Shown here piece after piece: positions 10,085 through 21,956 of a DNA stretch of 53,568 bases. The stretch is from Acidobacteriaceae bacterium. GTDB lineage: Bacteria; Acidobacteriota; Terriglobia; Terriglobales; Acidobacteriaceae. The notes below the pieces were generated by a model. It searched no databases and was not told the DNA's origin. It saw only the letters and a list, made by a program, of their open reading frames with translations. Each line of letters opens with the position of its first letter. The first letter of the stretch is position 1. The DNA lies in assembly GCA_003131315.1 (NCBI GenBank), contig PKUV01000013.1, positions 1 through 53,568 of the forward strand. Reading direction: 5' to 3'. Position numbers and translations under genes: made by a program.

Positions 10085-11284
10085 CTACTGAAAGCTCTCC
10101 ACCACCATAGCAATCCCCTGCCCGCCGCCGATGCACGCCGTCGCCAGCCCATACTTCTTCTTCCGCCGCCGCAACTCATAGAGCAGCGTGATCACCAGCC
10201 GCGTCCCGGTTGCACCCAGCGGATGCCCCAACGCAATCGCTCCGCCGTTCACGTTCACTTTTTCGCGATCGAGTCCCAATTCTTTTTCCACCGCCAGATA
10301 CTGCGCAGCGAACGCCTCGTTCACTTCTATCAAGTCGATGTAGTCCAAAGTCAGCCCCGCGCGCTGCAGCGCAATCTTCGTGGCCGGGACCGGACCGCGC
10401 CCCATCAGCTTCGGATCGACACCCGCAATTCCCCAATTCACAATCCGTCCCAGCGGACTCAGATCCCTCTTCTGCGCCTGCTCCAGCGACATCACCACCA
10501 CCGCCGCCCCGCCATCCACAATCCCGCTCGCATTCCCCGCCGTCACCGTCCCATTTTTCCCAAACGCAGCGCGCAGCTTCGCCAGGCCCTCGATCGTCGT
10601 CTGCGGACGCCGGTGGTCGTCCTCGGTCAGCATCTCCCCCGTCGCCTCGCCCTTCGAATTCCGCAGCGGCACTGGCGTGAGCTCTTCCTGCACCCGCCCC
10701 GCCTTATAAGCCGCGTCGGCCGCCTGCTGCGAGCGCAGCGCGAACTCGTCCTGCGCCTGCCGCGTGATGCCCTGCTGTTCGCCATACAGTTCCGCCGTAT
10801 TCGCCATGTACAGTCCGCAATAAGTATCGAGCAGCGCCACCATCAGCGAATCTTCGAGCTTCCCGCCCGGAGCCAGCGTGAATCCATCGCGCCCCCGGAT
10901 CACAAACGGCGCCTGCGACATCGATTCCATCCCGCCCGCCAGCACTACCTTCGCTTCTTCCGTCTGGATCATCTGCGCCGCGCTGACTATCGCCTGCATC
11001 CCCGACCCGCAGAGTCGATTTACGGTCAGCGCCGGAGTCTCAATCGGCAATCCCGCCCGCAGCGCCGCGTGCCGCGCTCCGTAGATCGCGTCGCCCGAAG
11101 TCTGCTGCGCATTCCCGAACACGGCATGATCGAACTCTTTCGCATCGATCCCCGCCCGCTCGATCGCAGCCTTCGCCGCCACCGCGCCCAATTCCTGCGC
11201 CGTGTAATCTTTGATCTTTCCGCAATAGCGTCCAAAGGGCGTGCGCGCCCCGCTGACAATGGCAATGTCTCCAGGTTTCAACAT
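10085..11284 (-). CDS. Acetyl-CoA acetyltransferase (thiolase)
   Basis: Condenses or cleaves acetoacetyl-CoA. About 399 residues from the chosen ATG at 11284 ([18 protein letters not shown]), which follows GGGA six bases upstream. The active-site Cys lies in [12 protein letters not shown], the catalytic His in [16 protein letters not shown], and the second Cys in CIGGGQG, so all three catalytic residues are intact. With the neighbouring 3-hydroxybutyryl-CoA dehydrogenase and crotonase it forms a C4 acyl-CoA interconversion set, useful for butanoate or polyhydroxybutyrate precursors or for beta-oxidation. Confidence 0.94.
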   Translation of the reverse strand: MLKPGDIAIVSGARTPFGRYCGKIKDYTAQELGAVAAKAAIERAGIDAKEFDHAVFGNAQQTSGDAIYGARHAALRAGLPIETPALTVNRLCGSGMQAIVSAAQMIQTEEAKVVLAGGMESMSQAPFVIRGRDGFTLAPGGKLEDSLMVALLDTYCGLYMANTAELYGEQQGITRQAQDEFALRSQQAADAAYKAGRVQEELTPVPLRNSKGEATGEMLTEDDHRRPQTTIEGLAKLRAAFGKNGTVTAGNASGIVDGGAAVVVMSLEQAQKRDLSPLGRIVNWGIAGVDPKLMGRGPVPATKIALQRAGLTLDYIDLIEVNEAFAAQYLAVEKELGLDREKVNVNGGAIALGHPLGATGTRLVITLLYELRRRKKKYGLATACIGGGQGIAMVVESFQ

Positions 11285-11364
11285 GAGTCCCAACCAGATA
11301 AGAAGAGTGCGCTGGCCCAAGGCCAACCTGTGAGTTTAACAGCAGAAAGAGAACATCAGAAGGG

Positions 11365-11445
11365 CAAGGTTTCAAAGTTGCAAGGTTTCAGGGTTTCAAG
11401 GTCTTAAGGGTTTTCTCGGCGCACTCGGCGTCTCGGCGGTTAAAG
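11365..11445. repeat. One-armed word repeats (AAGGTTTCA, then CTCGGCG)
   Basis: Between the thiolase gene and the TPR gene: AAGGTTTCA-type words at 11365-11410 followed by CTCGGCGCACTCGGCGTCTCGGCGG. No inverted partner is obvious here. Confidence 0.6.
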
Positions 11446-11448
11446 TCC

Positions 11449-14019
11449 TTACGCCACCGCCGCCGATGTAGCGAACTGCGGCGACTGACTCACAATCTTT
11501 CCCGCGCCCTGCGCCACCGCCTGCTCCAGCGCGTGATCGGCGCGGTTGGCCACTTCGGTCACAATGTCCACCGGATCGAAATGCTGCCGCATCACCGCCG
11601 GCGCCAGCCCGGCGCTGAACTCGACTCCCTTGTCCTTACCCGGGAAACGCACTTCCGCCAGCAGCCGCCGCAGTTTCTCCACCGCCAGCAGCGCTTCTTT
11701 TTCGCCCGTGTCGCCCAGCACCAGCGCGACCGTGGTCGTTTCATAGCGGAACGCCAGATCGTTCGACCGGATGTTCGCCGAAAACAGCTGCCCGATCTGC
11801 TCCATCACCGCCGTCACCGCCTGCTCGCCATATTCCTTGATCAGCGCGCCGCGCCGTCCAAACTGCATCAGCAACACCGTCACCGCCGTCCCCTGCTGTA
11901 ACCCGCGCCGGGTTTCCGCCTGCAGAAGATCCAGATACGAAGCCCGTTTCAGCAGCCCCGATTTCTCGTCCGTCACCGAAAGATTTTTCACCAGCCGCCG
12001 CAGCCCGGCATTGTTGAGCGCAATCAACACCTGGTCGCTCAACGTCCGGATCACCAGCACCTCCGAAGCCTGCCACACCCGGCCTGTGTTCTGGGTCAGG
12101 ATCAGCACTCCGATCTGGTCGTTGCCTTCGGTCAGCGGCAGCGCCAGCAGCGATTCGATCTGCAACTCCTCGACTGAGCTGCGCACGCCCATCAACTCCG
12201 GAGCATTTCTCGCATCGCCGACCGTCACCGTGCCTCGCGCCACCGCCAGATCCTGCAGCGTTTCCACCAGGCTAACCAGAGCCGCCGAACTCGCCGGAAT
12301 CAGCCCCTCCATGTGATATTCCTGCACGCTCGACGGCGGCAGACCCGGCTTGCGCAAGGCCGCAATGCAACGCGCCGTCCGCCAGTTCGCGCCGATTTCG
12401 TTCGCCGCCGCTTTTAAAACTCCTTCCGCGTTCCCCTGGTGGTAGAGTTTGCGCGTGATTTCAGCCACTTTCGCCAGACTGCTGACGTCGGCCGCCTCGC
12501 TCGCCGCCGTCGCAGCAGCAGCCGGCGATGCCTGATCGCCACTCGCCGCCGGCACAGTCGACGCGGCTGTCGGCGCTGACCGCGCATACTGCGGCTCGAT
12601 GCCTGCCGCTATGTACAGCCGCTGCAGTTCCTGGTTGCGCTCTTCCTCGCGCGGAAACAGTTCCTGAATGCGCTGCAAACGCTCGATGGCCTTCGAGCGC
12701 ATCCCGTACTGCACCAGGATCTCGGCTTGCAGCATCAGATCCTGCAGCGCGGCCGCTCCCAACGTCGGTTCCTGGACCGTGACTGCCTGCTCTTCTTTCT
12801 TCACCGCCGTAAACCGCGATGCGATTACGTTGAAGCGCTGATCGTCGATCTTGCCCCGCAGCGCCTCCAGCCGTTTCTGATGTCCCGGCTCGTACGGATC
12901 CACTTCCGCCGCCCGGTCCAGACACTCGCCCGCTCTCTGGTAATCGTGCTTCGTGCAATACAGATCAAACAGCTTCAGCAGTGCCTGTGCGTAGTCCGTT
13001 TCACGATTCGACGCGTTGAACAGCTCCGCCAGAAACTCCAGCATTTCGGCCGACGGACGGTGCGATGCCAATAGTTCCTGCATCGTCGCGATGAACGATC
13101 GTCGTTCCCCACGCCGCCGCTGGAAAGCTTCCAGCTTCCGCGCCAGCGCCACCGCCTCCGCATCCAGCTCGGAATCGATCATCTTTCCGATCAGGTTCAC
13201 CACCTGGTGCATGCGCGCCGGGTTCTGCTCGAACATCTGCCAGATCAGCGGCTCGCTTTCCACGCACCGTTCCGCGGACAGCAGCGCCTGCGCATACAGG
13301 TCGCGTAGCTCAAGCGATGCATCTCCGGAATGCACTAGCGGCTCGAAAATAAAAATCGCCGCTCCCGCCTCGCCCCGCGACAGCAGGCTCTTGCCATAGG
13401 CCACCGCGATTTTCGAATCCGTCGGATTCTCCGTGTACGCTCGCTCGAACCACGGGCTGGCGGTTTCCCCCGAAGTTTCCGCCAGTTCCGCCAATTGCAA
13501 AAATGACTGCGACGCCATCTCGTGCTCGCCCAGTTCCGCCGACAATTCCGCCACCCGCAAATGGTTGGGCTGCGATGGTTCCAGACTCACAATCCGCCGC
13601 AAAACCAGCAACACCTCTTCTTTCCGTCCCTGCCGCTGCAAGTCTTCCAGCGCATTTTCATACGTCCCGATCGCCAGCTTTTTGTTCGAATGCTCCAGCA
13701 GTTGCCCAAAGCGCACTTTCTGTTCCCACGTCGGGTTGGCATACCGCGCCAGCTTCTTGTAGGTCAGGCTCGCTCGCGTCGCATCCGTCGCCGCCACCTG
13801 CCGCTCAAACAACTCTCCCAGCAGCCGCACCGCCTGCGCCCCCTTATTTAAAGAGAGACACAGGTCCGCCGCCATCTGCCGCACATTGTCGTTTTGCGGA
13901 TCGCTTTCCAGGATTTGCAGGTATTCCGCCAGCGCGTCCGCCGTCTTCCCCTTCTGCAAAAGCTTCTCCGCCTTTTCTACGCGGCGGGCTATTTCGGCAC
14001 GATTAGGATTTTCCGGCAT
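11449..14019 (-). CDS. TPR-GAF protein with degenerate GGDEF domain
   Basis: Cytoplasmic signalling or scaffold protein of about 856 residues from the ATG at 14019 (MPENPNRAEIARRV); an upstream GTG/ATG extension to 14079 is less likely. Residues 1-450 form helical TPR-like repeats such as LLQKGKTADALAEYLQILESDP. An Ala/Ser/Pro-rich linker lies near 500-530, a GAF-like region around 545-690, and a GGDEF-fold domain at the end. The signature is RYETTTVALVLGD instead of RYGGDEF, so cyclase activity is not expected. The stop codon is followed by repeat, not by another gene of the same operon. Role unknown; sensing with protein-protein docking is inferred. Confidence 0.75.
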   Translation of the reverse strand: MPENPNRAEIARRVEKAEKLLQKGKTADALAEYLQILESDPQNDNVRQMAADLCLSLNKGAQAVRLLGELFERQVAATDATRASLTYKKLARYANPTWEQKVRFGQLLEHSNKKLAIGTYENALEDLQRQGRKEEVLLVLRRIVSLEPSQPNHLRVAELSAELGEHEMASQSFLQLAELAETSGETASPWFERAYTENPTDSKIAVAYGKSLLSRGEAGAAIFIFEPLVHSGDASLELRDLYAQALLSAERCVESEPLIWQMFEQNPARMHQVVNLIGKMIDSELDAEAVALARKLEAFQRRRGERRSFIATMQELLASHRPSAEMLEFLAELFNASNRETDYAQALLKLFDLYCTKHDYQRAGECLDRAAEVDPYEPGHQKRLEALRGKIDDQRFNVIASRFTAVKKEEQAVTVQEPTLGAAALQDLMLQAEILVQYGMRSKAIERLQRIQELFPREEERNQELQRLYIAAGIEPQYARSAPTAASTVPAASGDQASPAAAATAASEAADVSSLAKVAEITRKLYHQGNAEGVLKAAANEIGANWRTARCIAALRKPGLPPSSVQEYHMEGLIPASSAALVSLVETLQDLAVARGTVTVGDARNAPELMGVRSSVEELQIESLLALPLTEGNDQIGVLILTQNTGRVWQASEVLVIRTLSDQVLIALNNAGLRRLVKNLSVTDEKSGLLKRASYLDLLQAETRRGLQQGTAVTVLLMQFGRRGALIKEYGEQAVTAVMEQIGQLFSANIRSNDLAFRYETTTVALVLGDTGEKEALLAVEKLRRLLAEVRFPGKDKGVEFSAGLAPAVMRQHFDPVDIVTEVANRADHALEQAVAQGAGKIVSQSPQFATSAAVA

Positions 14020-14326
14020 GGGCGGTCTTGCGACAGAGAGTTCCGCCTTGATTCTAGGATTCGCCCCCCGCACCAGCAACGCGGTTCCCCCGCTCTGCGA
14101 TTACGAAAGTCATGCGATCCGCTCGCTCCCCGGGTGCCTGAGGTCTATGCGTGTGTTTGAATTATCCCAGCCCATATTAACTGGTTCTATTTGTTCAGCA
14201 CGTTGGTTCCGGCCGGAAGGAAACTACTCAAGTCGCGGATTTCAGACCGGAACGGCAGAAGATCTGGAGTTTTCCACCGCCCATAACGATCTCAATGGTT
14301 GGAGCTGAAGTGTCTTTCCACAACTG

Positions 14327-17557
<3,231 letters not shown>

Positions 17558-17782
17558 CTGGAGAGACGGAAGTTTAGGCTTAAAGTGAAATGCGGGGCGT
17601 GGTCAGCGTGCGTTGCCACTCAACTTGCGCATCCTGACTCGCCGCCCCGGTACTGCCTTACAACTCGCTCCCCGGCAGGAAGCTACGGGACTTCCACACT
17701 TACATCGAAAAGTGAAAGAGCCCCTTATAAACAATCCGTTTTCTCGGGAACTTTCCCTCGGCTTCTGATAAAACGAACCTCC

Positions 17783-19135
17783 ATGTCTTCTCCATCCTCG
17801 AACCCCGAATCCGGTCTTCGCCACCAACTCACCGCCGGACAGATAACCATGGTCGCTGTCGGCGGTTCCATCGGCACCGGACTCCTCCTCGGCACCGCTG
17901 CCGCCATCGAACTCGCCGGACCCGCCGTCATCCTAAGCTTCGTCTTAGCCGCCTTTATCAGCTGGACCGTCGCCCTCGCCCTCGGCGAACTCGCCAGCAC
18001 TCATCCCGCCGCCGGTTCCTTCGGCGTCTATGGCGACCTCTACCTCAACCACTGGGCCGGCTTCATTTCCCGCGCCGGCTACTGGCTCGCCATCGCCGTC
18101 TCCATCGGAGCCGAGATGGTCGCCTCCGCCACCTACATGCAGCTCTGGTTTCCGCGCGTCCCCGCCATCCTCTGGGTCTTCGTCTTTTCCGCGTTCCTTC
18201 TCTCCACCAATTTCCTCGCCGTCCACAGCTACGGACGCTTCGAATTCTGGTTCGCCATGATCAAGGTCGCCGTCATCGCCACCTTCATCGCACTCGGAGC
18301 CGCCCTACTCCTCACCGGACGAGCCGCCCCCCAATACACCGCCCACGGCGGATTCTTCCCGCTCGGACCCGCCGCCCCGCTCCTCGCCATCACCTTCGCC
18401 ATCTACACCTTCGGCGGCGTGGAATTCGTAGCCGTAGCCTCCGGCGAGTCCAGTTCCGCCACTGCCATCGCCCGCGCCGTTCGCATGACCTTTCTTACCC
18501 TTACCTTCCTTTATCTCGGTGCCATCACCATCCTCGTCGGGATCATGCCCTGGAACCGCGCCGGCGTCACCGAAAGCCCCTTCGTCACCGTCTTCCGCTC
18601 CGTCAGCCTCCCGGGCGCCGCTCACTTCATGAATTTCGTAGTCCTGACCGCCGCCCTCTCCGGAGCCAACGCCGCCCTCTACATTTCTTCCCGCATGCTC
18701 TTCTCGCTTGCCCGCACCGGATGGGCTCCCCGCGCCCTTGGCCGCCTCAGCGCAAAAGGCACTCCGACCCTGGCCCTGCTCGTCTCTTCTTACGGAATCA
18801 TCGTCGCCCTCGTGCTCGAACGCTGGGCCCCAGCCAAAGCCTTCGAGTACATCCTCCGCGGCGCCTTCTTCGGCATGATGCTCTCCTGGATCATTTCGCT
18901 CGCCGCCCACATCTCCTTCCGCCACCGCCTCACCGTCGCACAGTCCGCCGAAATTCCCGCCCGCTCACCTCTTGGCAAATGGGGATCCATCATCGGCCTC
19001 GTCGTAGTCCTGGCATCCGTCGCCAAAACCTGGTGGGATTCCCGCATCAACCTGATCGCCGGACTAACTTTCCTGATCGCCCTAACCATCCTCTATTTCC
19101 TCCTCCGCCCAAACGCAATGCAGAACGACTCGTAG
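17783..19135 (+). CDS. Amino-acid permease, APC superfamily
   Basis: Inner-membrane secondary transporter, 450 residues, about 12 hydrophobic segments. The N-terminus GLRHQLTAGQITMVAVGGSIGTGL is the classic APC/AAT-family start with the GSIGTGL helix-1 break that binds the substrate alpha-carboxylate. The second conserved block is ISWTVALALGELASTHPAAGSF, and helix 6 contains FAIYTFGGVEFVAVASGE. I choose the ATG at 17783 because the 66 codons upstream do not resemble the family. Substrate is not predictable beyond an amino acid. No operon partner is evident. Confidence 0.9.
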   Translation: MSSPSSNPESGLRHQLTAGQITMVAVGGSIGTGLLLGTAAAIELAGPAVILSFVLAAFISWTVALALGELASTHPAAGSFGVYGDLYLNHWAGFISRAGYWLAIAVSIGAEMVASATYMQLWFPRVPAILWVFVFSAFLLSTNFLAVHSYGRFEFWFAMIKVAVIATFIALGAALLLTGRAAPQYTAHGGFFPLGPAAPLLAITFAIYTFGGVEFVAVASGESSSATAIARAVRMTFLTLTFLYLGAITILVGIMPWNRAGVTESPFVTVFRSVSLPGAAHFMNFVVLTAALSGANAALYISSRMLFSLARTGWAPRALGRLSAKGTPTLALLVSSYGIIVALVLERWAPAKAFEYILRGAFFGMMLSWIISLAAHISFRHRLTVAQSAEIPARSPLGKWGSIIGLVVVLASVAKTWWDSRINLIAGLTFLIALTILYFLLRPNAMQNDS

Positions 19136-19314
19136 TGGGCTGAGTCGAAAGTCCGCTGATGAACTCGCGGAGCTTTGAAGGAGCGCGGCTAAAGCTGCCG
19201 AGGGTCGCCCCTTCATAGAATCCAGTCTTGCCAACGAGAGCTAATCGGACAATCCCGTAGCAGGTTGTCGCCAGCGTACGGTCGTAGAATTTTCCTTCGT
19301 GATCTTTCTGCCCC

Positions 19315-19342
19315 TTGTGTTTAGAAATTGTGTTTAGATAAT
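19315..19342 (+). promoter_or_regulatory. Promoter immediately before the FAH-family gene
   Basis: TTGTGT (19315-19320), 16-base spacer, GATAAT (19337-19342). The predicted transcription start would fall at or within a base or two of the ATG at 19349, implying a nearly leaderless mRNA. Confidence 0.4.
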
Positions 19343-19348
19343 GCTCTG

Positions 19349-20152
19349 ATGAAATACTGCCGATTCGATCTCAACGGTTCCACCCACTACGGCCTGGTCG
19401 AGTCTGTTGCGGGCAGCGACGAAATCACTCGCCTGCTCCTCCAACCTCCGCAGGATAGCGATGGCGACGTCGAAGGCCTTCCCAGCCGCCGCATGGACCG
19501 CATCCCGCTCGCCCAGGCATCTCTGCTGCCGCCGGTGCAGCCTTCGAAGATCGTCTGCGTCGGTCGCAACTATCGCGAGCACGCTGCCGAACTCGGCCAC
19601 GAAGTTCCGCAGGAGCCGCTGCTATTTTTCAAGCCGCCCTCTTCCTTACTGCCGCCGGGTGGAACGATTCTTCGGCCAAAAGTTTCCGAACGCACCGACT
19701 ACGAGGGAGAACTGGGAGTCGTGATAGCCCGGCGCTGCCACCAACTCACCGAGAGCGATGACGTACGTCCCTACATCCTCGGCTACACCTGCGTCAATGA
19801 TTTCACCGCCCGCGATCTGCAAAACAAAGACGGTCAGTGGACGCGCGCTAAAGGCTTCGATACCTTCTGCCCGGTCGGCCCCCTGGTCGCCGACGGCCTC
19901 GATCCATGGGCCGGCGTCCTGGTCGAAACCCGCGTGAATGGCGACGTGCGGCAGTCCGGCAACACGCAGGATTTTATTTTCCCGCTCGACGTCGTCATCC
20001 GCTACATTTCGCAAATCATGACGCTCGAACCCGGCGACTTGATCGCCACCGGCACGCCCAAGGGCGTTGGACCGGTAGTGGCCGGCGATGCCATCGAAGT
20101 TTCGATCGAAGGCATCGGCCAGTTGCGCAATCCGGTAGCCGACCAACCATAG
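19349..20152 (+). CDS. Fumarylacetoacetate hydrolase family protein
   Basis: Metal-dependent hydrolase or isomerase acting on 1,3-diketo or oxo-diacid substrates, as in aromatic catabolism. The 267-residue product has the short N-terminal region of bacterial FAHD proteins. It then shows KIVCVGRNYREHAAELG, DYEGELGVVI with the metal-ligand acidic residues, YTCVNDFTARDLQ, KGFDTFCPVGP and the C-terminal DLIATGTPKGVGP, all standard. The start at 19349 is preferred to a TTG seven codons earlier. The exact substrate is unknown. No ribosome-binding site is visible, in line with a near-leaderless transcript. Confidence 0.92.
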   Translation: MKYCRFDLNGSTHYGLVESVAGSDEITRLLLQPPQDSDGDVEGLPSRRMDRIPLAQASLLPPVQPSKIVCVGRNYREHAAELGHEVPQEPLLFFKPPSSLLPPGGTILRPKVSERTDYEGELGVVIARRCHQLTESDDVRPYILGYTCVNDFTARDLQNKDGQWTRAKGFDTFCPVGPLVADGLDPWAGVLVETRVNGDVRQSGNTQDFIFPLDVVIRYISQIMTLEPGDLIATGTPKGVGPVVAGDAIEVSIEGIGQLRNPVADQP

Positions 20153-20159
20153 CGAGCAA

Positions 20160-20257
20160 GCACGTGGAGAGACGGGCGGCCTCGCCCGTTCAGGGCCGCG
20201 TAGGGACGACAGCCGACCCCCGGCTGTCCAAGCCGAGCGCAGCTCGGCCTGGCGGAC
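20160..20257. repeat. Cluster of GC-rich hairpins after the FAH-family gene
   Basis: Successive palindromes: GACGGGCGGCCTCGCCCGTT, ACAGCCG-ACCCC-CGGCTGT and GCCGAGC-GCA-GCTCGGC. The type is the same as at 6292-6342. No T-run, so a terminator role is only possible. Confidence 0.6.
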
Positions 20258-20407
20258 CGCTAAGCCCGTGATTATAAGAGACATGGGACAGGGGTCCTTC
20301 CATCCCAGTCCTAACCAGCACACACCGTTGGAGCGCCGCAACCTTGCTCACGTTACTCGCGACTTTCCCCCGGCAAGCTTGCTCCCCGATCTATGCATCA
20401 AACCGTC

Positions 20408-20413
20408 TATAAT
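20408..20413 (+). promoter_or_regulatory. Consensus -10 box upstream of the S41 gene
   Basis: Perfect TATAAT; no good -35 at 16-18 bases. It argues that the ATG at 20411 overlapping it is not the start codon and that translation begins at 20496. Confidence 0.35.
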
Positions 20414-20495
20414 GAAACATCGGTTCCTTGGGAAGAGCTTGTCTGTTTCCTCGGAAGACCGTCAAGCTGAAGATCAAAAGAGCGAAGATCAAAAT

Positions 20496-21734
20496 ATGTC
20501 GACGAAGTTGAAAGTCACAATTCTTGCCAGTTCGCTGGCCATTCTGCTGTTCACCATCGTTGGCGGTTTTGTCAACGTTCGCGCGTCGTCGAATGATGGC
20601 GCGTATCGCCAGCTGTCGGTTTACAGCGAAGTGCTGTCTCGCATCCGCCTCGAATACGTTGAAGAGCCCAATATCGCTGGCGTCACCGACGGCGCGCTGC
20701 ACGGGCTGCTGGAGTCGCTCGACGCCAATTCCAGCTACCTGTCGGCGGCCGAGTACAAGCACTACAAGACGATGAAGACCGACGGCAAGGCGGAGATCGG
20801 CGCCACCGTCTCGAAGCGCTTCGGATACGCTGCCGTGGTCGCGGTGATTCCCGGAGGCCCGGCGGACAAGGCCGGTGTCGAAAACTCCGACATCATCGAG
20901 TCCATCGAGGGCAAGAGCACGCACGAGATGTCGCTGGCTGAGATTCACGGCATGCTGTCCGGGGAGATCGGATCTACGATCACCGTGGCTGTGGTCCGGC
21001 CACGGCGAGCCGAACCGCAGAAGATTGTGATCACGCGCGACGTGGTCGCCATCCCGCCCGTCAGCGACAAGATGCTCGCGGACAACGTCGGCTACATCAA
21101 GGTGGACGCGTTCCCCGAAGGCAAGTCGCAGGAAATCGCCGGCAAGATTCGCGACCTGCAGAAACAGGGAGCGAAGAAGCTCGTACTCGATCTGCGCAAC
21201 TCCGCCAGTGGCACGGAGTCTGAGGGTGTCGCCACCGCCAATCTTTTCCTTGACCATGGCACCATCACTTATCTGCAAGGGCAGAAGTATCCCCGCCAGG
21301 CTTTCAACGCCGATCCCGCCAAGGACATCACCAAGCTTCCCGTGGCCGTGCTGGTGAATCGTGGCACGGCGGGCCCAGCCGAGATTGTGGCTGCCGCGAT
21401 CCTCGAGAACGCGCGGGGCGACGTGGTCGGAGACAAAACCTTCGGCGACGGCTCGGTGCAAAAACTGATCGAGATGCAGGACAACTCCGCCCTGATTCTT
21501 TCGGTCGCGAAATACTACTCGCCGAGCGGAAAAGCAATTCAGGATGCGGCCGTCACGCCGAACGTCCTGATCGCCGACACTGCTGAAGACGACGGTGGAT
21601 TGCCCGACGAAGATCAGCAGGCAGCTCCCGGCGAAAAGCCCAGCGAGAAGAAAGACGAGAAACCGAAGAACCAGCAGGACGACCAGTTGAACAAAGCGTT
21701 GGAAGTGTTGAAGAACCGGGAAGCCAAGGGGTAA
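20496..21734 (+). CDS. S41 C-terminal-processing-protease homologue, catalytically dead
   Basis: Exported, membrane-anchored protein of 412 residues: an N-terminal hydrophobic anchor (residues 5-25), a CTP N-domain, a PDZ domain (about 90-165, with GYAAVVAVIPGGPADKAGVENSD), then the S41 core. In active enzymes the nucleophile is the Ser of a T/S-A-S-x-S-E motif and the general base is the Lys 25 residues later in FGKG. Here the equivalents are Gly293 (GTAGPAEI) and Asp318 (FGDGSVQ), while the Gln at +29 is kept. The fold is preserved, so a non-proteolytic scaffold or substrate-binding role is likely. The acidic/lysine-rich tail (EKPSEKKDEKPKNQQDDQ) is low complexity. Penicillin-binding protein 1A follows. 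Confidence 0.88.
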   Translation: MSTKLKVTILASSLAILLFTIVGGFVNVRASSNDGAYRQLSVYSEVLSRIRLEYVEEPNIAGVTDGALHGLLESLDANSSYLSAAEYKHYKTMKTDGKAEIGATVSKRFGYAAVVAVIPGGPADKAGVENSDIIESIEGKSTHEMSLAEIHGMLSGEIGSTITVAVVRPRRAEPQKIVITRDVVAIPPVSDKMLADNVGYIKVDAFPEGKSQEIAGKIRDLQKQGAKKLVLDLRNSASGTESEGVATANLFLDHGTITYLQGQKYPRQAFNADPAKDITKLPVAVLVNRGTAGPAEIVAAAILENARGDVVGDKTFGDGSVQKLIEMQDNSALILSVAKYYSPSGKAIQDAAVTPNVLIADTAEDDGGLPDEDQQAAPGEKPSEKKDEKPKNQQDDQLNKALEVLKNREAKG

Positions 21735-21735
21735 A

Positions 21736-21953
21736 GGTTCCAAGGTTTCAAGGTTTCAAGGTTTCAGGGTTTCAAAGTTCATAATCGCTCGCCTTGGCGG
21801 GCGATTTCCTTTTTGTTTCTCAGAAGATTTGAGCGCAACACCTGACGCCCCCAGGAGACATTGAAACCTTGAAACTCTGAAACCTTGAAACCTGCTCTTT
21901 TGCGTTAACATTGAAACCTTGAAACCTTGAAACTTTGAAACCTTGAAACCTGA
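21736..21953. repeat. Opposed AAGGTTTCA arrays flanking a terminator
   Basis: Forward words at 21736-21778 (AAGGTTTCA three to four times); inverted words TTGAAACCT at 21861-21893 and again, five copies, at 21910-21953. They could pair across the terminator. The last inverted copy ends three bases before the likely PBP start codon. Confidence 0.8.
21783..21815 (+). terminator. Rho-independent terminator of the S41 gene
   Basis: Stem AATCGCTCGCC with GGCGGGCGATT (one G-T wobble), followed by a CCTTTTTG run. It lies between two opposed AAGGTTTCA arrays. Confidence 0.7.
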
Positions 21954-21956
21954 CCC

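Noticed and set aside
21736-21953. Regularly spaced repeats that could suggest a CRISPR array
   Set aside because: The words are directly adjacent with no unique spacers, they occur in both orientations, and no cas gene is near.
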